NCBI RefSeq assembly: GCF_024708915.1 | Contig: NZ_JANJXQ010000006.1 | Coordinates: forward strand, 1-17,840 | Direction: 5' to 3' | Source of the DNA: Thiobacillus sp. | GTDB lineage: Bacteria > Pseudomonadota > Gammaproteobacteria > Burkholderiales > Thiobacillaceae | DNA: 17,840 nt | In this document: positions 8,675-13,571 of the stretch, piece by piece | How positions within the stretch are numbered: position 1 is the stretch's first letter | How the letters are laid out: each line of letters starts with the position of its first letter | Position numbers and translations under genes: made by a program | The notes under the pieces: model-generated | What the model saw: only the letters and a program-made list of their open reading frames with translations | Databases searched by the model: none | What the model was told of the DNA's origin: nothing

Positions 8675-9067
8675 ATGACCAGTACTCCCGTCTTCTTCGT
8701 TCCAGCAGCAACCGCCGAGACTCAGGAGCAAGTGTTCGGTGAGTTCGCAAAGTGGTGCGGTGTTTCGGCGCCGCCAGCCGAAAGGCGCATCTATTCCATA
8801 GTGTTTGTCCACGACGGCGACGTCTGGACCGCCACAGTTGGCGAATCACTTCAAGGAGAGCGCACTCGAACAACGAAAGTTCGGGGGCAGAAAGTTGAAC
8901 GAACCAGTCACGTCAGTGATCCGGCGCTCGTCTTAGCCATCTTTCCCGGCTCGCCGTTCATGGTCGTGACGAACCACAAGATTGCGGGCAACGTCGGGTC
9001 ACGCTGGGAAAATCCCTTTCTCGCGGGCCAACCCAGGTCCGTAACGTACTTCGCGGTCCAACAGTGA
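8675..9067 (+). CDS. Cassette 3: soluble protein of unknown function
   Basis: 130 residues with no signal peptide or membrane helix. The N-terminal part holds an amphipathic helix (TQEQVFGEFAKWCG); the rest reads as alternating beta strands (RIYSIVFVHDGDVWTATVG, ALVLAIFPGSPFMVVTN) and a closing RSVTYFAVQQ, suggesting a compact mostly-beta domain. I recognise no family. The ribosome site is weak (TGAGG about 10 nt before the ATG). The TGA stop is 1 nt before the R'' box and lies inside the 12-nt terminal complementarity of this cassette. Confidence 0.75.
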   Translation: MTSTPVFFVPAATAETQEQVFGEFAKWCGVSAPPAERRIYSIVFVHDGDVWTATVGESLQGERTRTTKVRGQKVERTSHVSDPALVLAIFPGSPFMVVTNHKIAGNVGSRWENPFLAGQPRSVTYFAVQQ

Positions 9068-9068
9068 C

Positions 9069-9137
9069 GCCCAACCCTGCGGTCCACCGGACGCTGCGCG
9101 ATAAAGCCGCGCAGCGCCGGTGACCTCCACGTTAGGC
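9069..9137 (+). other. attC3
   Basis: R'' GCCCAAC (9069-9075) and R' GTTAGGC (9131-9137), 69 bp. Arms GGTCCACCGG / CCGGTGACC and CGCTGCGCG / CGCGCAGCG give a long imperfect hairpin. Confidence 0.92.
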
Positions 9138-9146
9138 GCATCTATT

Positions 9147-9434
9147 GTGGAAAACACTCCAGGCCATCACCTCTGCCAAAAATGTGGCGCTGCAATGGAA
9201 CAAGAAGCGCGCCAGCAGCGTAGCTTGATCGATGTAATCGGGGCGTCTGTCCTATCGCTTCTAATCCTTGGTTTTGCATTTCTTTTCTTGAGCGTCTTTG
9301 GCATAGGGGGCGGGCGTTACGGAGCGGTTGTTATCCTCGGGGTACCAGCGTTCCTAATCTGGGCGATATGGCACATGGTGGGTTCGCACCCAAAGGTTTC
9401 ATGGCTCTGCCCGTCCTGCAGTCCGAAGGAATGA
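9147..9434 (+). CDS. Cassette 4: two-helix membrane protein with split zinc ribbon
   Basis: 95 residues from a GTG start; the same frame extends upstream into attC3, which I do not count as coding. C10-x-x-C13 at the N terminus and C88-x-x-C91 at the C terminus form two halves of a zinc ribbon, separated by two hydrophobic helices (about 31-53 and 58-78). Both cysteine pairs would lie on the same side of the membrane, so the ribbon can close. There is no clear ribosome site, as is common for cassette genes placed near the core site. No named family recognised. Confidence 0.7.
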   Translation: MENTPGHHLCQKCGAAMEQEARQQRSLIDVIGASVLSLLILGFAFLFLSVFGIGGGRYGAVVILGVPAFLIWAIWHMVGSHPKVSWLCPSCSPKE

Positions 9435-9459
9435 TGTTGCCAGCTCTCATCTCCTTCAC

Positions 9460-9519
9460 GCCTAACCCACCATTCAAGCGGGACGCGCTAAAGCGCGCCC
9501 CTTAATTCAAACGTTAGGC
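9460..9519 (+). other. attC4
   Basis: R'' GCCTAAC (9460-9466) and R' GTTAGGC (9513-9519), 60 bp. Core GGACGCGCTAAAGCGCGCCCC resembles a shortened attC1/attC2. Confidence 0.92.
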
Positions 9520-9525
9520 GATTAA

Positions 9526-9795
9526 ATGAAACTCTGGCGCGATCAGCCCAACAATTGGAATTGGAAGCCATCCGTTAAGGAAATGACTTTCATTTGGCTC
9601 GGCTTTGGGGGCGTCTTTTATCTACTGGCCTTTTCTGCTTATTCATCGCCATCGCAATCCTCTCGTACTGGGCGCTGGGGTTGGCTGCATGAAATATTTT
9701 TCAACGCATTCGGTGCCAACGGAGACATAGTTCTGTACTCCGCCGCTGGAACCGCATGCGTTGTGGCTAGCATTTTTGTTTACAGGAAAGCGTGA
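9526..9795 (+). CDS. Cassette 5: small membrane protein, unknown function
   Basis: 89 residues. The N terminus is Trp-rich and soluble (MKLWRDQPNNWNWKPSVK); hydrophobic segments at about 21-38 (MTFIWLGFGGVFYLLAFS) and 68-86 (DIVLYSAAGTACVVASIF) predict two membrane helices with a short loop between them. The ATG lies 6 nt after attC4 with no ribosome site visible, so translation may be leaderless-like or coupled. No family recognised. Confidence 0.7.
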   Translation: MKLWRDQPNNWNWKPSVKEMTFIWLGFGGVFYLLAFSAYSSPSQSSRTGRWGWLHEIFFNAFGANGDIVLYSAAGTACVVASIFVYRKA

Positions 9796-9811
9796 TATTC
9801 ATGCGCTCATC

Positions 9812-9895
9812 GCCTAACCCCTCGTTCGAGTCGTTCGCTTCGCCCACTGGGACTGGCCGCCTGCGGCGTCCAGCCCCTCAACTCGAACGTTAGAT
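9812..9895 (+). other. attC5
   Basis: R'' GCCTAAC (9812-9818) and R' GTTAGAT (9889-9895), 84 bp, the longest in the array. Outer arms CTCGTTCGAG / CTCGAACG and inner arms GGACTGGCCGC / GCGGCGTCC give the hairpin. The right box is the unusual one of cassette 6. Confidence 0.9.
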
Positions 9896-9913
9896 TGCTC
9901 AGGAGAGATCAAC

Positions 9914-10285
9914 GTGCGCATAGCTCTTTTCAAAGACAGCCAAGCGTCCTTTCTCCAAGACCTTGATGGCGCTGGCGTTCCCTACGAGGAGCTGAGGGTT
10001 CCACCAGGTCAGGTCATGGCTTCGGGAACTATGATCGTCATTGCACAAACCGCTGCAATAGCTGGCTCAATCGCTGCGGTTCTTGTTGCATGGCTCAAAG
10101 CACGTGCGAGTCGCAAGGTGATGCTCACGCTTCATGACAAGACGATTGTCCATCTAGAGGGCTATTCCGTAGAGCAGGTCCGGGAGCTGCTGCCGCTGGT
10201 GGATCACGGAGCAGCAATTGACACTAAACCGGCTGAGCAATCTAACAATTCATTCAAGCCGAACCCGCTTCGCGGGTCGGCTTAA
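9914..10285 (+). CDS. Cassette 6: single-TM protein resembling EACC1-type components
   Basis: 123 residues, GTG start with AGGAG about 8 nt upstream. An N-terminal beta/alpha segment (MRIALFKDSQASFLQDL) is followed by one hydrophobic helix (about 37-60, MIVIAQTAAIAGSIAAVLVAWL), a basic KARASRK, then VMLTLHDKTIVHLEGYSVEQVRELL. The order small domain, helix, WLKAR, strand pair and closing helix resembles effector-associated constant component 1 (EACC1) of conflict systems; this is a likeness by eye only. The last 15 or so codons (after EQS) run through the attC, ending at TAA 10283. Confidence 0.7.
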   Translation: MRIALFKDSQASFLQDLDGAGVPYEELRVPPGQVMASGTMIVIAQTAAIAGSIAAVLVAWLKARASRKVMLTLHDKTIVHLEGYSVEQVRELLPLVDHGAAIDTKPAEQSNNSFKPNPLRGSA

Positions 10286-10299
10286 TTCAGGCGTTGGGC
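10240..10299 (+). other. attC6
   Basis: R'' ATCTAAC (10240-10246) and R' GTTGGGC (10293-10299), 60 bp. The left box matches the unusual GTTAGAT that opens cassette 6, and pairing extends to 12 nt (GAGCAATCTAAC with GTTAGATTGCTC at 9889-9900). GAACCCGC / GCGGGTC forms the inner stem. Confidence 0.9.
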
Positions 10300-10302
10300 G
10301 TC

Positions 10303-11004
10303 ATGAAAACCGTATTGGCTGCTGCTACTCAAAAGCTACGAAAAGCCGAGCGCGCCGGGTACATTCGCCGGGTTATGTGGCTGAGCTTTGAAGACAGGCT
10401 GCATTCCGTATTCTCTGAAATTGACAGCCAAGGAGTCGACGCAGGCGAACTTGGCAACTTCTACCTATCATCTTCCAAGCAGTCGTTTCCTGCATACGGC
10501 CAGCCGTATGTGTTCCGTTTCAACTCGCTGAATCAGGCCCAAGTTTCTGTGGGTTGGCGGCGTATGGGCGTATGGCACAGCCTTGGGAACGGAGAACTGC
10601 TGAAGCCTAATGAAGCTATGGAGAACGGTGCAGCCATTTCATTCTCTCAAGACATTACGGGGAAGATCATGGTGCTCCTCTCCCCGTACAAATCGGATGT
10701 TGCGAAAGTCAATGAAGACAATTTCATTCTCGTCTTTGGGGTCGAGCCAAATGACCTCACGGAAGAAAGAATTCGGAAGCTCTTCAAAATATTCTTTCGG
10801 TACTGTGCTGCAACCAGCATGGTGTCAGTCGGCTCCTACAGCGACTATGTTTTCAGGCTGTGGTTGGGGCTTCGAGATATCCGAAACAGAAAGATTCAGA
10901 AGGTCGCGATCCTCCGCTTCTTCGAAAAGGTGCTGATTGTTGGCCTTGCCGCCGCTGGAGTATGGGCAACGCTATACACGAGTTCAAAATGGCCCATCCA
11001 CTGA
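10303..11004 (+). CDS. Cassette 7: tail-anchored protein of unknown function
   Basis: 233 residues, the largest cassette protein. A basic N terminus (KTVLAAATQKLRKAERAGYIRR) precedes a mixed alpha/beta body containing WLSFEDRLHSVFSEI, YVFRFNSLNQAQVSVGWRRMG and EERIRKLFKIFFRY. A hydrophobic helix near the C terminus (about 208-225, VLIVGLAAAGVWATLYTS) followed by a short tail suggests a tail anchor with the body in the cytoplasm. ATG 10303 is chosen; a TTG three codons earlier would fall on the crossover point. The TGA stop sits 1 nt before the R'' box. No family recognised. Confidence 0.75.
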   Translation: MKTVLAAATQKLRKAERAGYIRRVMWLSFEDRLHSVFSEIDSQGVDAGELGNFYLSSSKQSFPAYGQPYVFRFNSLNQAQVSVGWRRMGVWHSLGNGELLKPNEAMENGAAISFSQDITGKIMVLLSPYKSDVAKVNEDNFILVFGVEPNDLTEERIRKLFKIFFRYCAATSMVSVGSYSDYVFRLWLGLRDIRNRKIQKVAILRFFEKVLIVGLAAAGVWATLYTSSKWPIH

Positions 11005-11005
11005 C

Positions 11006-11071
11006 GCCCAACCCGGCAGTCGAGCGGACCAGCGCGAAAAGCCGCGCAGGCCGCTCACTTCTACGTTAGAG
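11006..11071 (+). other. attC7
   Basis: R'' GCCCAAC (11006-11012) and R' GTTAGAG (11065-11071), 66 bp. The right box ends in G rather than the consensus pyrimidine. Interior nearly identical to attC9. Confidence 0.88.
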
Positions 11072-11078
11072 GTTCCCT

Positions 11079-11399
11079 ATGGGCGTTCTACTGATTTACC
11101 CACTTCTCTTCGTGTGCTTGGTCGTGCCACCCGTTTTGATCTATCGCTCGCCATCTTCAACTGGATGGCGAAAAACGGCGTGGGTGTCGGGGTGTTTCTT
11201 TTCTGCATTTGCGCCAATTGTTCTTTCATCTGTTGGGCTCGCTCTTGCAGTGAAGGTCGGCGGCTATGAGCGCTCTGTAAAGTCAATGCTTCACGGCCCA
11301 GAGGCCTCTGTTATGGCCATATCAAACATCGCCATGTTTGTTTTGCCTTGGGTCATTTATCGCATCTACAAAGCCAGATATGCGAAAAGCCACCCCTAA
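11079..11399 (+). CDS. Cassette 8: small polytopic membrane protein, unknown function
   Basis: 106 residues with three predicted membrane helices: about 3-22 (VLLIYPLLFVCLVVPPVLIY), 33-58 (TAWVSGCFFSAFAPIVLSSVGLALAV) and 79-97 (MAISNIAMFVLPWVIYRIY). The ATG is 7 nt after attC7, without a clear ribosome site. The TAA stop lies within the R'' box of attC8. I recognise no family. Confidence 0.7.
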   Translation: MGVLLIYPLLFVCLVVPPVLIYRSPSSTGWRKTAWVSGCFFSAFAPIVLSSVGLALAVKVGGYERSVKSMLHGPEASVMAISNIAMFVLPWVIYRIYKARYAKSHP

Positions 11400-11471
11400 C
11401 CCGGCGCTCAACCTCGCTCCCTTCGGTCGCTGGACGGCGCTAAAGCGCCGCCGGTTAGCTCTACGTTGGGC
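11394..11471 (+). other. attC8
   Basis: R'' CCCTAAC (11394-11400) and R' GTTGGGC (11465-11471), 78 bp. Arms CGGCGCTCAACC / GGTTAGCTC and the inner GGCGCTAAAGCGCC give the hairpin. Confidence 0.88.
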
Positions 11472-11474
11472 GTC

Positions 11475-11729
11475 TCAGTAATGGAAACGCAATTGGGCTA
11501 TTTGGAGTTGGTCGCCTTCTACCCGATACACCATGCGGTGCTCATCCGTGATCCGGCGTGACCAAAATCCTGAGAGGGCATGTTTCAGCGGCTCGGGTTT
11601 GCCCACGCCGCTGAATGGTTCTCGCTGGGTTTCGCGAATCAGCTTGTTAATCCGCTCCACCATCTTCCTGTCCTGCTTCTGCCAATACAGATAGTCTTCC
11701 CATGCCTCGTCTGCGAAAACCAGCTTCAC
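11475..11729 (-). CDS. yoeB: Cassette 9: YoeB ribosome-dependent mRNA interferase toxin
   Basis: 84 residues, the same length as E. coli YoeB. The catalytic residues fall at identical positions: E46 (GKPEPLKH), R65 (TDEHR) and the terminal H83-Y84 (RFHY). SGFWSRRIT is also conserved. YoeB cuts mRNA in the ribosomal A site. It starts with GTG, overlapping the yefM stop by 4 bp, and is transcribed against the array direction. Its stop is 4 nt from the left core site, so the gene fills the cassette to its edge. Confidence 0.95.
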   Translation of the reverse strand: MKLVFADEAWEDYLYWQKQDRKMVERINKLIRETQREPFSGVGKPEPLKHALSGFWSRRITDEHRMVYRVEGDQLQIAQLRFHY

Positions 11730-11977
11730 TTGGCCAGTTCCCGCTCAACGCCATTGCCGGCGTTCAATTGTGCTGCAGCCGAGAGAAGGCGCTTCGCGTT
11801 GGCAGGTGTGCGCAGCAGGTAGGCAGTTTCTTCCAGCGCCTTGTAGTCTTCGAGCGAGAGCATCACCACAGACTGCTCTCCGTTGCGGGTGATAATCAAC
11901 GCTTCGTGGTCGTTGCAAACCCGGTCCATCGTGCTCGCCAAGTTCGCGCGCACCGTCGTGTAGGTAATCGCATCCAT
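11726..11977 (-). CDS. yefM: Cassette 9: YefM antitoxin (Phd/YefM family)
   Basis: 83 residues. N-terminal DNA-binding dimerisation domain (AITYTTVRANLASTMDRVCNDHEALIITR) and MLSLEDYKALEETAYLL are diagnostic of YefM; the C-terminal part (about 60-83) is the toxin-wrapping segment. Together with YoeB it represses its own promoter. AAGGAG lies 6 nt before the ATG and a TGTACA operator pair just upstream. The module carries its own promoter, so it does not depend on read-through from attI. Confidence 0.95.
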   Translation of the reverse strand: MDAITYTTVRANLASTMDRVCNDHEALIITRNGEQSVVMLSLEDYKALEETAYLLRTPANAKRLLSAAAQLNAGNGVERELAK

Positions 11978-11991
11978 TTCGGGCTCCTTAT

Positions 11992-12011
11992 ATGTACATA
12001 CTACTGTACAT
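11992..12011 (-). promoter_or_regulatory. yefM-yoeB operator, paired TGTACA boxes
   Basis: TGTACA occurs at 11993-11998 and 12005-12010, centres 12 bp apart, and the two flank a 6-nt spacer to make a perfect inverted repeat ATGTACA...TGTACAT. The E. coli yefM-yoeB operator is built from TGTACA palindromes at the same spacing, so YefM/YoeB binding is expected here. Confidence 0.8.
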
Positions 12012-12072
12012 GCTTGCCGGCCGCTTGTCCACTGTTGGCGGACAGACGCCCACCCCCTCCGTCAACCGGACG

Positions 12073-12138
12073 CCCTAACCCGGCAGTCGAGCGGATCTGC
12101 GCGAAAGGCCGCGCAGGCCGCTCACTTCTACGTTGGGC
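12073..12138 (+). other. attC9
   Basis: R'' CCCTAAC (12073-12079) and R' GTTGGGC (12132-12138), 66 bp. Against the opening GTTGGGCGTC of this cassette the left end (GACGCCCTAAC) has one extra T. Interior nearly identical to attC7 although cassette 8 lies between. Confidence 0.88.
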
Positions 12139-12157
12139 CTAAAGAAGAACAGCGCAC

Positions 12158-12574
12158 ATGAAGCCACGAATCACAGTCATTACAATCGGCGTCAACGACC
12201 TCGAAGCGTCACTTCGGTTCTATCGTGAGGGTTTGGGTTTTCCCACCGAAGGCATCATTGGCAAAGAGTTTGAGTATGGGGCTGTTGTATTCATCCAACT
12301 TCAGCCCGGCTTGCGTCTAGCTTTGTGGCCTCGCAAGAGCATCGGGCATGACGCTGGGCTCGTCGTAGGCCCAATAAGTCCTACCGAAATGACGCTCGGC
12401 CATAACGTAGCGTCAAAAATGGAAGTAGATGCTGTAATGGAAAAAGCAAAAGCAGCGGGAGCCGTCATCGTCAAGGCTGCGCACGACACATTCTGGGGCG
12501 GCTACTCCGGTTACTTCCAAGACCCAGACGGTCATCTCTGGGAGGTCGTCTGGAATCCCCAATGGTCAGAGTGA
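12158..12574 (+). CDS. Cassette 10: VOC-superfamily (glyoxalase/bleomycin-resistance fold) protein
   Basis: 138 residues. Paired beta-alpha-beta-beta-beta modules are visible: ITVITIGVNDLEASLRFYREGLGF at the start and GYSGYFQDPDGHLWEVVWNP at the end, which are classic VOC motifs with E near 132 as a likely metal ligand. Members include isomerases, dioxygenases and antibiotic-binding proteins; the substrate is not deducible. No strong ribosome site. Two VOC cassettes stand side by side here, but they are only distantly alike. Confidence 0.9.
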   Translation: MKPRITVITIGVNDLEASLRFYREGLGFPTEGIIGKEFEYGAVVFIQLQPGLRLALWPRKSIGHDAGLVVGPISPTEMTLGHNVASKMEVDAVMEKAKAAGAVIVKAAHDTFWGGYSGYFQDPDGHLWEVVWNPQWSE

Positions 12575-12581
12575 GCATTAG

Positions 12582-12641
12582 GCCAAACAAGTCGCTCCAG
12601 GCGGCGCCAAAAAACGGCGCGCCTGAGCTTGGACGTTGGGC
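12582..12641 (+). other. attC10
   Basis: R'' GCCAAAC (12582-12588, one base off consensus) and R' GTTGGGC (12635-12641), 60 bp. The inner arms GGCGGCGCC / GGCGCGCC form the stem round an A-rich loop. Confidence 0.85.
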
Positions 12642-12650
12642 ACCAAGAAC

Positions 12651-13031
12651 ATGAGCGAGAACGAGTACCGTCCGCCGGTTGGCGTCGCGCATGTAGTTCT
12701 GCATACGGACCGCATGGAAGATTCTGCTGAGTTCATGCGCACAATTGGTATGCGGTCCATATTCGATGGACCGGAAGTCTCCGTTTATGAAATGCGCGGC
12801 GGCACGCATTTAATCCTCATGCGGAAAGAGAAGATCGCTGCGGGTGAGGCACCGTTCGACCTCATGGTGGATGATCTGCACGCGACTCATCAGCGCTTTA
12901 CGTCTTTGGGGCTTGCGCCGTCGCCGATTGAAGCCCGCCCAGCAATTGACCATGAGGTTTTCACGGTCCGCGAGCCTGCAGGACATGTCATCACATTTTT
13001 CTCAAGCCATGCTTCCGGCAAACCAACATGA
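12651..13031 (+). CDS. Cassette 11: VOC-superfamily protein
   Basis: 126 residues. PPVGVAHVVLHTDRMEDSAEFMRTIGM and HEVFTVREPAGHVITFFSSH are the first and last VOC modules; H14 is a likely metal-site residue. MVDDLHATHQRFTSLGL starts the second module. ATG 12651 is chosen; a TTG five codons earlier is on the crossover point. Substrate unknown. The gene is intact although its attC is cut short. Confidence 0.85.
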   Translation: MSENEYRPPVGVAHVVLHTDRMEDSAEFMRTIGMRSIFDGPEVSVYEMRGGTHLILMRKEKIAAGEAPFDLMVDDLHATHQRFTSLGLAPSPIEARPAIDHEVFTVREPAGHVITFFSSHASGKPT

Positions 13032-13044
13032 TGTCGAGCTTGGT

Positions 13045-13068
13045 GCCCAATAAAGCGCTCCAGCCGGC
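13045..13068 (+). other. Truncated terminal attC (attC11)
   Basis: GCCCAAT at 13045-13051 is a one-base variant of R'' GCCCAAC. The preceding bases complete 12 nt of complementarity (13039-13050, CTTGGTGCCCAA) to the start of this cassette at 12636. The next bases, AAGCGCTCCAGCCGGCG, resemble the left arm of attC10. No right arm or GTTRRRY box follows within 100 bp, so the site is broken. Confidence 0.7.
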
Positions 13069-13571
13069 GTGGAATATCTGAAAGTCTTCGGTCTCTTTTC
13101 CTCACTGCTGTCGCTCATCAAACTGCTTTCTGCCAGGCAGCTTGCGGCACGGCATTCCCCCTCCGCAAGCGAGACATTTTGTAATCAAAAAAACACATTA
13201 TGATCCGAATCAGGTATTTCGCGACGGCAGTTGCGCCTGGGGTTCTGCACGCGGAACCGGTTCGTATCGCGCCTTAAGACACACCTCGCGGCGGGTGCTA
13301 TTGGCACCAATGATTCGCCGCCGCCAGATATAAATTTTCCAAATATATCAATAAGCAACAACGAAATTGAATTGGATTTCGTCTTGTCCAACCCCGGATT
13401 TTGCGGGTTCATGTTTACGCTTTATTCATCCCCCGATGGTTGCTCCGAAGGTTTGCGCACCCTTGCCCATGTAGCCTGGATGGAATTGGCATGTCTTTCG
13501 CTTTACGGAAATTACCATGCCATATTCGCATGGTTTTATCCTGAATCATTCAACATGAAGAGGACAATGCT
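13069..13571. other. Non-coding, lower-GC region between the integron and the Rieske operon
   Basis: 503 bp without a gene I can support. It contains an 8-bp stem GCTTGCGG (13140-13147) / CCGCAAGC (13163-13170) with a 15-nt loop, and two overlapping palindromes GGTGC-TATTG-GCACC (13294-13308) and ATTGG-CA-CCAAT (13300-13311) that look like a regulator site. An AT-rich stretch runs from 13320 to 13375. An open frame at 13231-13641 crosses this region but has no recognisable protein character. Confidence 0.5.
13487..13502 (+). promoter_or_regulatory. Possible sigma-54 promoter of the Rieske operon
   Basis: TGGCATGTCTTTCGCT keeps GG and GC at the exact -24/-12 spacing and matches most of TGGCACGNNNNTTGCW; C6 and T13 differ. 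It would give a leader of about 60 nt before the alpha-subunit ATG. No sigma-54 activator gene is in the window, so this is weak. Confidence 0.25.

Larger units (their letters stand above)
6660..13068. mobile_element. Integron: intI, attI and an array of eleven gene cassettes
   Basis: The integrase is on the minus strand and the cassettes run away from it on the plus strand, each ending in an attC site, the classic layout. Crossover points (G|TT of the core sites) fall at 7759/7760, 8263/8264, 8629/8630, 9131/9132, 9513/9514, 9889/9890, 10293/10294, 11065/11066, 11465/11466, 12132/12133 and 12635/12636. Cassettes are 366-772 bp; the eleventh lacks the right part of its attC. attC lengths are 60-84 bp and their stems differ from one another, apart from two related groups. 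No transposon ends, sul1 or resistance genes are seen, which suggests a chromosomal (sedentary) integron rather than a clinical mobile one. The array is richer in A+T than the flanks. Confidence 0.95.

Noticed and set aside
7760..13068. CRISPR array as an explanation for the regularly repeated palindromes
   Set aside because: Repeats are 60-84 bp, variable, and separated by whole genes; R''/R' boxes identify them as attC sites.
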